A DNA stretch of 24,020 nt from Neisseriaceae bacterium. Lineage in GTDB: Bacteria; Pseudomonadota; Gammaproteobacteria; Burkholderiales; Neisseriaceae. Below, in pieces: positions 14,446 through 22,660 of this stretch. The notes beneath the pieces were generated by a model. It worked only from the letters and a program-made list of their open reading frames with translations, did no database searches and was not told the origin of the DNA. The first letter of the stretch is position 1, and the number at the start of each line of letters is the position of its first letter. Location: the NCBI GenBank assembly GCA_030146285.1, contig JASLBZ010000192.1, positions 1 through 24,020 of the forward strand, given 5' to 3'. The position numbers were made by a program, and so were the translations under genes.

Positions 14446-15660
14446 ATGGATTCAATTGCATTTAATACCAATTTTACTTTGGTAACTGCATGTTTTGTAT
14501 TATTGCTGGGTACTTGGCTAGTACGCAAAATCAATTTTTTGGACAAGTATAATATTCCAGAACCCGTTGCAGGTGGTTTTTTAGTATCTTTGATTTTCTT
14601 GGCTATTCACCAAGCATGGGGTATTGAGTTTAATTTTGAAAAATCTTTGCAAGACGCATTGATGTTGGCATTTTTCTCATCTATCGGTTTAAGTGCTGAC
14701 TTTTCTCGATTGATTAAAGGCGGCAAGCCCATTGTGATTTTTGTCATTGTGGCGGCGGCATTGATTTTTGTTCAAAACTCTGTCGGCATGGGTATGGCAT
14801 TGGCTTTGGGCCAAAGTCCATTTTATGGTTTGATTGCCGGTTCAATCACTTTGTCAGGTGGTCATGGTTCAGGTGCTGCGTGGGGCGCATTGTTAACCGA
14901 GAAATATGGTGTGACAGGTGCGGTTGAATTGGCGATGGCTTGTGCGACATTTGGCTTGGTATTAGGCGGTATGATTGGTGGACCCGTTGCTCGTCGATTG
15001 TTGAATAAAATGGGCAAACAAGCAACAGCCAGTGTTGAGGACGATCCTGAAGAATTGGCTTTTGAAAATCCTGAGCACTCTCAACGCATTAACTCTAGCT
15101 CTATTATTGAAGTAGTGACCATGATGGCTGTGTGTATGTCTGTGGGCACTTGGTTAGACACTTTAACGCAAGGTTCTGCATTGCAACTGCCAACATTCGT
15201 ATGGTGTTTGTTCACAGGTGTGATTATTCGTAACTTCTTGAACCATGTGATGCACCATGATGTGCATGATCGTGCGATTGATGTTTTGGGCAATGTATCA
15301 TTGTCTTTGTTCCTAGCCATTGCTTTGATGTCATTAAAACTATGGCAGCTAGCAAACTTGGCATTGCCAATTCTAACCATCTTGGCAGTACAAACTGCAT
15401 TAATGGCATTGTTCGCTTACTTCATTACATTCCGTGTTATGGGCAAAGACTATGATGCTGTGGTGTTAAGTGCGGGTCATTGTGGTTTCGGTTTGGGTGC
15501 AACACCAACTGCGATTGCCAATATGCAAGCAATTACCAAAACATTTGGTCCTTCTCACAAAGCATTTTTGATTGTACCAATGGTAGGTGCATTCTTTATC
15601 GACATTGTGAATACAGCCATGATTAAATTGTTTATTGAAATTGGTCAGGTGTTTGTTTAA
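14446..15660 (+). CDS. gltS: Sodium/glutamate symporter GltS
   Basis: Inner-membrane secondary transporter of 404 residues that imports glutamate with sodium. The two inverted-repeat pore motifs of the ESS family are plain: GSITLSGGHGSGAAWG near residues 131-146 and the related SAGHCGFGLGATPTAIANM near 342-360. About ten membrane segments are evident, with a charged cytoplasmic loop around 185-215 (GKQATASVEDDPEEL). Length matches E. coli GltS (about 400). The start is fixed by AAGGAG at 14435-14440, five bases upstream. It has its own promoter and terminator, so it is a single-gene transcript. It is unlikely to be anything other than a GltS-type carrier; strict glutamate specificity is assumed from the family. 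Confidence 0.95.
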   Translation: MDSIAFNTNFTLVTACFVLLLGTWLVRKINFLDKYNIPEPVAGGFLVSLIFLAIHQAWGIEFNFEKSLQDALMLAFFSSIGLSADFSRLIKGGKPIVIFVIVAAALIFVQNSVGMGMALALGQSPFYGLIAGSITLSGGHGSGAAWGALLTEKYGVTGAVELAMACATFGLVLGGMIGGPVARRLLNKMGKQATASVEDDPEELAFENPEHSQRINSSSIIEVVTMMAVCMSVGTWLDTLTQGSALQLPTFVWCLFTGVIIRNFLNHVMHHDVHDRAIDVLGNVSLSLFLAIALMSLKLWQLANLALPILTILAVQTALMALFAYFITFRVMGKDYDAVVLSAGHCGFGLGATPTAIANMQAITKTFGPSHKAFLIVPMVGAFFIDIVNTAMIKLFIEIGQVFV

Positions 15661-15685
15661 ACCGTCAAAATCAGCATTCTCGATT

Positions 15686-15714
15686 AAGCTGCCTTGAAAA
15701 AGGCAGCTTTTTTT
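15686..15714 (+). terminator. Intrinsic terminator after gltS
   Basis: 10-bp stem AAGCTGCCTT / AAGGCAGCTT with a GAAA loop and a T tail. The arm includes AGGCAGC, the 5' part of the uptake word, but is not a full copy. Confidence 0.92.
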
Positions 15715-15772
15715 ATGGCATTTTTACGGGGAAATTCACAAAACTGTCAAACAAGGTCGCTAAGGTGATGGT

Positions 15773-15794
15773 TGACTCAATTGATATGACTCAA
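15773..15794 (+). repeat. Direct repeat upstream of the acyltransferase pair
   Basis: TGACTCAA occurs at 15773-15780 and again at 15787-15794, a 14-base period, ending 14 bases before the OlsB-like start. It may be a protein- or translation-control site, or chance. Confidence 0.3.
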
Positions 15795-15808
15795 AAAAGG
15801 CAATCATT

Positions 15809-16558
15809 ATGCTGCAAAATCATTTACAAACACGTGGCATCATCAAGAGCAATAATCTGTCGGTAAGCATCGCTAAAGACAAAGCCAGTATTGAAGAAGC
15901 ACAACGACTGCGTTATAAGGTTTTCGCTGAAGAAATGGGTGCAAACATTCAAAGTGAAGGTGGTTTGGATGTGGATGCCTATGATGCACACTGCCAACAT
16001 TTGATTGTGAGAGAAGAGGACAGCAACAAAGTCATTGGCTGTTACCGATTGTTAACAGCAGCAGCGGCTTTGGATGCCGGTGGTTGGTATTCTGCAAGTG
16101 AATTTGATTTAAGTCGTTTGCAACACATTTTGCCACAAGCTGTTGAGTTAGGTCGTGCTTGTGTGCACCAAGATTATCGCAATGGAGGGACAATTGCGCT
16201 GCTTTGGGCGGGTTTGGCTCAGTTCATGCGTGCCAATGCTTTGGAGTACATGATTGGCTGTGCCAGCGTCAGTATGGCTGATGGTGGTCACATGGCAGCC
16301 AGTTTGTTTACCCAAATTCAAAAACAATATTATACCGATAATGAGTACCGTGTTTTTCCACTCAATCCCTTGCCATTAGGTGCGTTGCAACAAGATGTGT
16401 CGGTTAGCATGCCTGCGTTAATCAAAGGCTATTTGCGAGCTGGAGCACAAATTTGCGGGGAGCCTGCATGGGATGCTGATTTCAATACGGCCGATATGCT
16501 GGTGATGCTGTCTATGTCCAATTTGAATCCACGCTATGCCAAACATTTCCTATTGTAA
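15809..16558 (+). CDS. olsB: GNAT-type N-acyltransferase, OlsB-like (L-ornithine N-acyl-ACP acyltransferase)
   Basis: A 249-residue acyltransferase related to OlsB, which joins a 3-hydroxyacyl chain from ACP to the alpha-amino group of ornithine, giving lyso-ornithine lipid. Family signatures: RLRYKVFAEEMGA (about residues 34-46), DVDAYDAHCQHLIV (54-67), GCYRLL, GGWYSASEFDLSRL (91-104), VELGRACVHQDYRN and the C-terminal GEPAWDADFNTADMLVML. The ribosome binding site is weak (AAAAGGCAA). The next gene, a PlsC-type O-acyltransferase, begins inside its 3' end (23-base overlap), the classical olsBA partnership. The fold and family are clear. The amine acceptor is inferred: related proteins acylate glycine or are annotated as haemolysin-like. 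Confidence 0.82.
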   Translation: MLQNHLQTRGIIKSNNLSVSIAKDKASIEEAQRLRYKVFAEEMGANIQSEGGLDVDAYDAHCQHLIVREEDSNKVIGCYRLLTAAAALDAGGWYSASEFDLSRLQHILPQAVELGRACVHQDYRNGGTIALLWAGLAQFMRANALEYMIGCASVSMADGGHMAASLFTQIQKQYYTDNEYRVFPLNPLPLGALQQDVSVSMPALIKGYLRAGAQICGEPAWDADFNTADMLVMLSMSNLNPRYAKHFLL

Positions 16559-17309
16559 TTTATTGCGCGCACATTGGCGGTTTTTGCGCTTTTGTGGTCA
16601 TGTTTTTTGGGGAGTGATTTGGGTAGGCATGGCTTTGCGATGGCAAGATCGCCATCAGCAACAGTTGTGGTTACAAAAATGGTCACGCCAATTGTTGAAT
16701 ATTCTTAGAATTAAGGTGATTTGTGAGCGTGCTTCGAGCCCAACGGTGTCTGCCGGATTTTGGGTGTCTAATCATGTTTCATGGTTGGATATTTTTGTTT
16801 TGATGAGCATTGAGCCGAGTCGTTTTGTTGCGAAAAAAGACATTCAATCTTGGCCGATCATGGGGCATTTAATTGCCAAAGCAGGAACGGTTTTTATTGC
16901 CAGAGAAAATAAGGCAGCCACACACAACGTGGCCAATGCTTTGGTTCAGCATTTGCTCGATGGCGAGTGTGTAACAGTTTTTCCTGAGGGAACCAGCAGC
17001 AATGGCAAAGATGTTTTGCCATTCAAAAGCAGTTTGTTTCAGGCTGCCTGTACCAGTGAAGTCGCCATTCAGCCTTGGGCTTTGCGTTATGAAAACCAAG
17101 CAGCGCAACAAGTAACGCAACATGCTTATTGTCAAAATGTGAGCTTTTGGCAAAGCCTACAACCTTTGCTCTTGAATCAATGCCAGCAAGTGAGGGTGGC
17201 AAGATTGCCAGTGATTGAACTGAAGAGCGCTTGTCGCAAAAAACTGTCAGAACACTCACATCAAACCATTCGTCAGCAAATGAGAACATGGCAAGCTTGT
17301 TTTGATTGA
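16536..17309 (+). CDS. olsA: Lysophospholipid-type O-acyltransferase, OlsA/PlsC-like
   Basis: A 257-residue membrane-associated 1-acyl-glycerol-3-phosphate-type acyltransferase. It has an N-terminal hydrophobic helix (FCGHVFWGVIWVGMAL, about 19-34), the catalytic NH-x4-D motif SNHVSWLD (78-85; H80, D85), the middle block TVFIAREN (118-125) and the acceptor-phosphate motif FPEGTSS (149-155). Overlap by 23 bases with the OlsB-like gene implies translational coupling and a joint role: OlsB makes lyso-ornithine lipid and this enzyme adds the second acyl chain. Alternatively it is a general PlsC isozyme for phosphatidic acid. An exact uptake-sequence copy lies within its coding region, reading FQAAC in the protein. 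It ends before a strong bidirectional terminator. Confidence 0.82.
   Translation: MPNISYCNLLRAHWRFLRFCGHVFWGVIWVGMALRWQDRHQQQLWLQKWSRQLLNILRIKVICERASSPTVSAGFWVSNHVSWLDIFVLMSIEPSRFVAKKDIQSWPIMGHLIAKAGTVFIARENKAATHNVANALVQHLLDGECVTVFPEGTSSNGKDVLPFKSSLFQAACTSEVAIQPWALRYENQAAQQVTQHAYCQNVSFWQSLQPLLLNQCQQVRVARLPVIELKSACRKKLSEHSHQTIRQQMRTWQACFD
17038..17049 (-). repeat. DNA uptake sequence copy 4
   Basis: Exact AGGCAGCCTGAA on the minus strand inside the OlsA-like gene. Confidence 0.75.
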
Positions 17310-17380
17310 GATCTTGGGGGCATTGTATTGGGTGAAAAAGCAATATAAGACAATCTGGGGCTGAATAAGATGATGGTTAA

Positions 17381-17411
17381 AAAAAAGCACACTCGAAAAG
17401 TGTGCTTTTTT
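17381..17411. terminator. Bidirectional intrinsic terminator
   Basis: 13-bp stem AAAAAAGCACACT / AGTGTGCTTTTTT with a CGAAA loop, serving the acyltransferase pair (+) and rnr (-). Confidence 0.93.
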
Positions 17412-17425
17412 TGTGTGCTAAGGTG

Positions 17426-19849
17426 TTATTTGCGACGACGGCGAGTACTGCTTTTGCTCTTGTTTTTGCTTGGATTTGGCGCAGCGCTTGCGGTTTTCTT
17501 TTTGTTGCGTGCATTTTCAGCCAAATGACTCATGATTTGGGTGGCTGCTTTTTTAGAAGGCTCGCTGGATCTGCGTGGCGAGCGTGCAGAACTGCGTTTT
17601 TTGGGCTTGCCATGCTTGTCTGCTTTGTCTTTGCCTTCGGTTGATTTGGGGTGTTTTTTGCCCAATTGGCCACCACTAACCAAGCTTAAGTCAATCTTGC
17701 TGGTTTCTAAATCAGCGCGAACGACTTTAACCACCATCTTGTCTCCAAGTTTGAAAACAATGCCGCTTCTTTCACCTTCGATGCTCATGGTTTCTGGGCG
17801 GAAGTTAAAATAATCCTGCCCCAATTCACTGATGTGAATCAAGCCTTCAATGTGCAAATCGGTTAGGTTCACAAACACACCAAAGCTGGTTAAGCCAGCA
17901 ATAGTGCCTTCAAAAACCTCACCCACTTTGTCTTTCATGTAATAGGTTTTTAACCAGCTTTCAACATCGCGACTGGCATCATCGGCACGGCGCTCAGTAT
18001 ACGAAGTGTGAATGCCCAAGGCTTGCCATGATTTGGGTGTGTATTGTTTTTTCAACAAGACAGCTTTAATCGCACGGTGCACGGTCAAATCAGGGTAGCG
18101 GCGAATTGGTGAGGTAAAGTGGGTATAGGCATCATAGGCCAAGCCAAAGTGACCTTGGTTATTGGGCTCGTAAACTGCTTGTTTCATTGAGCGCAGCAAC
18201 ATAATTTGTAGCGCATCTTTGTCCATGCGGTTTTCAAACTGTTCTGCCAGTTTTGCATAGTCTAATGGTGTTGGTTTGTCACCACCTTCTAGTTGCAAGC
18301 CAAGCATGGACAATTGCTCACGCAAGGTGGTGAGTTTTTCCAAGGTTGGGCCTAAGTGGCTGCGGAACAAAGCAGGGTGTTCGCTTTCAAGCAAGTAGTT
18401 TGCTGCACATACGTTAGCAGCCAACATACACTCTTCAATCAGGCGGTGTGCTTCATTGCGGAAAATAGGCTCAATGCGGTCAATCTTGCCGTTGTCGTTG
18501 AAAACCATTTGGGTTTCTTGGGTATCAAACTCAATGGCACCACGTTCTTTGCGCTTTTTCAACAGTTTTTGGAAAACGGTATAAAGGACATCGATGTGGG
18601 GTTTTAATGGGTTATCCGTTCCATTTTCAATCCAATCCCAAACCTCAGTATAGGTTAAACGCGCTTGAGACTTCATCACCGCAGGGTAAAATTCAAAGCT
18701 TTTGATATTGCCAGCATAGGTAATGACCATATCGCAAACCATGCACAAACGATTGACATCTGGATTGAGTGAACAAATGCCATTGGACAATTTTTCAGGC
18801 AGCATTGGAATCACGCGGCGAGGGAAGTACACACTGGTGCCACGCTCTTGTGCATCCGTATCAATCGCATCATCGGGCTTAACATAATGACTCACGTCGG
18901 CAATGGCAACCACCAAGCGGTAATTGCGTCCGACTTTTTCAGCAAAAACGGCATCATCAAAATCTCGAGCCGTTTCGCCATCAATCGTTACCAATGGCAA
19001 ATGGCGCAAATCCACACGATTTTCTAGCTCACTTGCTTGCACATCTTCAGGAATGTTTTGGGCTTGTTCTAAACAAGCATCTGAAAATTGGTGCGGCAAA
19101 TGGTGTTTGCGAACTGCAATTTCAATTTCCATACCACTGTCAGCATAATCACCCAAAACTTCGATGATTTTACCGCTGGCCGGTTGTTGGGCATGAGGGA
19201 AGTGTTCAATTTCAACCACCACGATTTGGCTGTCGCTTAAGGTCACGCCTTCAGGTGCTTTGGGAATGACAATGCTTTGGGTTAAGCGTGGGTCAGCCGG
19301 TGCAACCAAAATCATATTGGCTTGCAAATGTACTCGACCAACAATATTGGTGTTCGCACGTTCAATAATGTCCAAAACCTGCCCAAGGCGACGACCGCGT
19401 CGGTCAGTGCCTGTTGGACGGATAGTCACGATGTCACCGTGCATGAGACTGCGCATCTGGCGCTCATACATGGCAAAATCGCCTTGTGTTGTAGGCTCTA
19501 ATGGAATCGCAAAACCAAAGCCATCTTTGTGGGCTTCAATGCGGCATTTTTCCATGGCCAGTTTTTCTGCCACGCACACGAAGTTGCGACGGTTAATGTA
19601 TACTTGGCCATCTCGTACCATGGCATTGATACGACGGTCAAAAAAGTCCAATTCATGAGCACGAATGCTCAATTGTTTTGCCAAATCAGGAATGGATGTT
19701 GGCACACCATTTTGTTCAAGGGTGTTGATGACCCATTCGCGACTTGGCAATGGGTCTGAGTATTTTTCTTGTTCACGAGCCAAAAAAGGATCTTGCGCTC
19801 GCAAAGACGCATTGTTGTTATTGTCTTTTGTGTTTTTGTTTTTTGTCAT
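17426..19849 (-). CDS. rnr: Ribonuclease R (3'-5' exoribonuclease)
   Basis: An 807-residue processive exoribonuclease of the RNB family that degrades structured RNA, including mRNA and rRNA fragments. Domain order: a basic, Asn-rich start, helix-turn-helix (about 35-95, with VPTSIPDLAKQLSIR), two cold-shock/OB domains (about 100-250), the RNB catalytic domain (about 280-620) with metal ligands in TIDGETARDFDDAV (D290, D296, D298, D299), an S1 domain (about 650-735; VFEGTIAGLTSFGVFVNL) and a Lys/Arg-rich tail ending STRRRRK. Presence of the helix-turn-helix and basic tail marks it as RNase R rather than RNase II. Length is close to E. coli RNase R (813). It is a single gene; the ATG at 19849 has only AGAG at an unusually long distance upstream. 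Confidence 0.96.
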   Translation of the reverse strand: MTKNKNTKDNNNNASLRAQDPFLAREQEKYSDPLPSREWVINTLEQNGVPTSIPDLAKQLSIRAHELDFFDRRINAMVRDGQVYINRRNFVCVAEKLAMEKCRIEAHKDGFGFAIPLEPTTQGDFAMYERQMRSLMHGDIVTIRPTGTDRRGRRLGQVLDIIERANTNIVGRVHLQANMILVAPADPRLTQSIVIPKAPEGVTLSDSQIVVVEIEHFPHAQQPASGKIIEVLGDYADSGMEIEIAVRKHHLPHQFSDACLEQAQNIPEDVQASELENRVDLRHLPLVTIDGETARDFDDAVFAEKVGRNYRLVVAIADVSHYVKPDDAIDTDAQERGTSVYFPRRVIPMLPEKLSNGICSLNPDVNRLCMVCDMVITYAGNIKSFEFYPAVMKSQARLTYTEVWDWIENGTDNPLKPHIDVLYTVFQKLLKKRKERGAIEFDTQETQMVFNDNGKIDRIEPIFRNEAHRLIEECMLAANVCAANYLLESEHPALFRSHLGPTLEKLTTLREQLSMLGLQLEGGDKPTPLDYAKLAEQFENRMDKDALQIMLLRSMKQAVYEPNNQGHFGLAYDAYTHFTSPIRRYPDLTVHRAIKAVLLKKQYTPKSWQALGIHTSYTERRADDASRDVESWLKTYYMKDKVGEVFEGTIAGLTSFGVFVNLTDLHIEGLIHISELGQDYFNFRPETMSIEGERSGIVFKLGDKMVVKVVRADLETSKIDLSLVSGGQLGKKHPKSTEGKDKADKHGKPKKRSSARSPRRSSEPSKKAATQIMSHLAENARNKKKTASAAPNPSKNKSKSSTRRRRK

Positions 19850-20216
19850 GCTTTTGTATTAATCTCTTTAATATTATTTGTTTTGTTCGATTGTGCTGTA
19901 TGACGGATTGTAAAGACAGTGCGGGGGTTTTCGCCAATAAGACGTCAAACAGCTGAATGTTTTGCATTGGTATTTAAGTATAAGGTTTGTTCAATACCAA
20001 TTGATGACAGGTTAATGCAGATAGGTTAAAACTTTGAATGAATTCATTTTTGATGTGCTAATGATAGCACTTGCTTTTTTGAATGCAATCATTATTTTCT
20101 ATTCGGGCTTTATTTTGCACTTTGTCTGATATAAATGGGGATCATCTGTAAAAATTCAATACCAAGCTGAAGGTAGCATCATTGGTATTGTGGGGCTAGT
20201 GCGGTAAAAAGCATAC
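19850..20216. other. Non-coding gap between gltX and rnr with two inverted-repeat pairs
   Basis: No credible gene lies here. The word TTGGTATT occurs four times: ATTGGTATT (19966-19974) paired with AATACCAAT (19993-20001), and CAATACCAA (20157-20165) paired with TTGGTATTG (20182-20190). Spacers are 18 and 16 bases, and the order is reversed between pairs. Between them GTGCTA-ATGA-TAGCAC (20055-20070), followed after 4 bases by six T residues, resembles a weak plus-strand terminator. The gap also must hold the rnr promoter; I see only AT-rich candidates for it near 19866-19885. Confidence 0.5.
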
Positions 20217-20244
20217 AAAAAGCCAGCATCATTTGCTGGCTTTT
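20217..20244 (-). terminator. Intrinsic terminator after gltX
   Basis: 11-bp stem AAAAGCCAGCA / TGCTGGCTTTT with a 5-base loop. T residues on the minus strand end the gltX transcript. Confidence 0.9.
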
Positions 20245-20270
20245 GCATTGCTGTTGGATGTCAAAACCGA

Positions 20271-21653
20271 TTAAGCACGCAAGCGTTGCAAGACTTCTTC
20301 TTTGCCTAGTAATGCCAACACAGCATCAATCGATGGTGTTTGTGATGTGCCACACACCAAGATGCGCAAAGGCATGCCCAATTTGCCCATTTTGATGTCT
20401 TCTTCTTCACAAAATGGTTTGAATAAGTCATGGATGTTGCTTGCATCCCAATCGTTCAATGCTTCTAATTTGTCAGCAAAGCGAAGCATGCGTTGGTGTG
20501 CTTCGTCTGACCAATGTTTTTCCAACTCTTTTTCAGTTGGTGTGGCTTTTTCGTAGAAATACAAACATTCATCGGCCAATTGGTTCAAATCTTGAGCACG
20601 TTCTTTTACCAACTCAATAACTTGTGCTAAGGCTGGCTTGTCGGTTTTGTGAATGCCGCGAACAGCCAAGCGTTCACTGATGCGTTCTGCCAAATCTTGG
20701 TTGTCGCACGCTTTAATGTGCTGTGCGTTTAACCACAATAGTTTTTCATGATCAAAGCGACTGGCTGCTGGGCTAACGTCTTTTAAATCAAACCATTCAA
20801 TAAACTGTTCAATGGTAAAGAATTCATCATCACCATGACCCCAGCCCAAACGTGCTAGGTAGTTTAATAAAGCTTCTGGCAAAATGCCTTGACGGTCATA
20901 GTCAATCACGCTCACTGCATCGCGGCGTTTTGACATTTTTGCGCCTTTTTCATTCAAAATCATGGGTAGGTGAGCATACTCAGGTACGGTTGCGCCCATG
21001 GCTTTAAGAATGTTAATTTGTTTGGGCGTGTTATTCACATGGTCATCCCCGCGAATCACTTGGGTAATGCCCATATCAAAGTCATCAACCACCACGCAGA
21101 AGTTGTAGGTGGGTGTGCCATCTGCTCGAGCGATAATCAAATCGTCCAAGGTGTCGTTGCCAATTTCAATGCGACCTTTTACCAAGTCATCCCATGCGGT
21201 CACACCAGACAATGGCGTTTTAAAACGAACCACTGGCTCAACATCAGGTGTATTGGCTAGTGTTTTGCCTTCTTCAGGACGCCAGCGACGGTCATAAACG
21301 AATTGCTCGCCTTTGGCTTCTGCTTCTTCGCGCATTTGGGTTAATTCTTCTTTAGAGCAATAGCAATAGTAAGCTGCACCCGAAGCCAATAACTCTTGGA
21401 TCACTTCTTTATAGCGATCAAAGCGTTGTGTTTGGTAAAAAGGGCCTTCATCGTAATCCAAACCAACCCAGTGCATGCCATCTAAAATGGCTTGTACTGA
21501 TTCTGGTGTTGAGCGCTCCAAATCAGTGTCTTCAATACGCAAAACGAATTGACCTTTGTTTTTACGAGCGTAAGCCCAAGAGAAAAGGGCGGTTCTCACG
21601 CCACCAATGTGTAAATAGCCAGTAGGGCTTGGAGCAAAACGGGTACGAATCAT
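20271..21653 (-). CDS. gltX: Glutamyl-tRNA synthetase
   Basis: Class I aminoacyl-tRNA synthetase of 460 residues that charges tRNA-Glu. The ATP-site motifs are complete: APSPTGYLHIGG (HIG at 15-17) and KMSKR (239-243). Discriminating core segments include FVLRIEDTDLERS, RADGTPTYNFCVVVDDFDMG and IRGDDHVNNTPKQ. I start at ATG 21653, giving MIRTRFAPSPTG like other GltX proteins; the frame opens 31 codons earlier, but those residues are not GltX-like. The zinc-site region keeps CYC (97-99) but has YDRRWRPE in place of the second ligand pair, as I recall for Neisseria GltX. The C-terminal GMPLRILVCGTSQTPSIDAV and GKEEVLQRLRA also resemble the Neisseria protein. It lies between its own terminator and a divergent FAH-family gene. 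Confidence 0.96.
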   Translation of the reverse strand: MIRTRFAPSPTGYLHIGGVRTALFSWAYARKNKGQFVLRIEDTDLERSTPESVQAILDGMHWVGLDYDEGPFYQTQRFDRYKEVIQELLASGAAYYCYCSKEELTQMREEAEAKGEQFVYDRRWRPEEGKTLANTPDVEPVVRFKTPLSGVTAWDDLVKGRIEIGNDTLDDLIIARADGTPTYNFCVVVDDFDMGITQVIRGDDHVNNTPKQINILKAMGATVPEYAHLPMILNEKGAKMSKRRDAVSVIDYDRQGILPEALLNYLARLGWGHGDDEFFTIEQFIEWFDLKDVSPAASRFDHEKLLWLNAQHIKACDNQDLAERISERLAVRGIHKTDKPALAQVIELVKERAQDLNQLADECLYFYEKATPTEKELEKHWSDEAHQRMLRFADKLEALNDWDASNIHDLFKPFCEEEDIKMGKLGMPLRILVCGTSQTPSIDAVLALLGKEEVLQRLRA

Positions 21654-21804
21654 GATAAGACTACTCATTTGGATGAATAAACAATAGGTGTATTGTACGC
21701 TGTACTGGCTTAATCGACCAGTTTTGCTGGTGCAAAAGTAGTGCAAAATAGCTGAAGTAAAGTCGGGTTATTTCCACAGGGTGGAACTGGTGGACAAAAA
21801 ACAT

Positions 21805-21834
21805 TTGGAGTATGATATGTTTTCTGAATATAAA
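21805..21834 (+). promoter_or_regulatory. Candidate promoter of the FAH-family gene
   Basis: TTGGAG (21805-21810), an 18-base spacer and TATAAA (21829-21834), about 23 bases before the ribosome binding site AAGGAG (21857-21862). Confidence 0.45.
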
Positions 21835-21870
21835 GCACAAAATACTCAAAAATGATAAGGAGAGAGACGA

Positions 21871-22524
21871 ATGGATTATGTAGAGCTAGATGGACAACAT
21901 GTGGCGGTTCAAAACATTTTTTGTATTGGACGAAATTATGATGAGCACATTAAAGAACTCAACAATGCTACGCCGACTGAACCATTGGTATTTTTAAAGC
22001 CATCCAGTTCGATTTTGAATGAAGGCTCATCCATTATCTTACCTGCGTATTCACACAATGTGCATTATGAATGCGAAGTTGTGGTTTTGATTAAAGAAGA
22101 CATGAATCACGTCGATGAAAAAGACGTCTTTGATTACGTGGCAGGCTATGGCATTGGCTTGGATTTAACCGCGCGTGATGTTCAGGATTCAGCCAAGAGC
22201 AAAGGGTTGCCCTGGTTAAAATCCAAAGGCTTCAGAGGGGCTGCTTGTGTGTCAAATTTTGTTGCCCGTGATGTGGTCGGCGATGTAACCCATTTGGGCT
22301 TTAGTTTGTCAATCAATGGCGAAGTGCGTCAAAGTGGCACCACCGAGCACATGATTTACCCGATTGCCCATTTGATTAGTTATTTGTCTAAAGTTTATGG
22401 TTTGCGAAAAGGTGATTTGATTTATACCGGTACGCCTGCTGGTGTGGGTGAATTAAAAGCAGGAGATGACTTGGCGTTGGATTTGCATGGTCAGGTTCGT
22501 TGCTTGTTTAAGGTTGCTGCCTAA
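21871..22524 (+). CDS. Fumarylacetoacetate hydrolase (FAH) family protein, YcgM/FAHD1-like
   Basis: A 217-residue metal-dependent enzyme, the short single-domain form similar in length to E. coli YcgM. The metal ligands are E67 and E69 in YECEVVVLI and D98 in GIGLDLTARD. Other conserved features are IGRNYDEH (19-26), the LPWLKSKGFRGAA loop, SGTTEHMIYPIAHLISYLS and GDLIYTGTPAGVGEL. Members hydrolyse acylpyruvates, decarboxylate oxaloacetate or tautomerise it; the short form fits acylpyruvase or oxaloacetate-handling housekeeping roles better than an aromatic-catabolism enzyme, since no such pathway genes are nearby. The start is strongly supported by AAGGAG. It is divergent from gltX. The family is certain, the substrate is not. 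Confidence 0.88.
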   Translation: MDYVELDGQHVAVQNIFCIGRNYDEHIKELNNATPTEPLVFLKPSSSILNEGSSIILPAYSHNVHYECEVVVLIKEDMNHVDEKDVFDYVAGYGIGLDLTARDVQDSAKSKGLPWLKSKGFRGAACVSNFVARDVVGDVTHLGFSLSINGEVRQSGTTEHMIYPIAHLISYLSKVYGLRKGDLIYTGTPAGVGELKAGDDLALDLHGQVRCLFKVAA

Positions 22525-22550
22525 GTCGCTTTTTCTTGCTAACGTATTGT

Positions 22551-22601
22551 TTAATGGCAGTCATGGTTTTTGCTATGGCTGCCATTAATAACATTAATAA
22601 C
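22551..22601. promoter_or_regulatory. Inverted repeat plus tandem repeat upstream of catalase
   Basis: A perfect 10-bp inverted repeat, TTAATGGCAG (22551-22560) and CTGCCATTAA (22579-22588), has an 18-base loop and no T tail. Its right arm runs into two tandem copies of ATTAATAAC (22584-22592, 22593-22601). It may be an operator or a rho-independent attenuator-like hairpin; the function is unknown. Confidence 0.4.
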
Positions 22602-22660
22602 CGTGATTTTCATTTGTTGTTATAGTTTGTTTATCCCATCGATACCCAAAGGAGCACAGC

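Noticed and set aside
19260..19658. 132-codon plus-strand open frame inside rnr
   Set aside because: Antisense to the OB domains of RNase R; Met/Arg/Ser-rich shadow translation.
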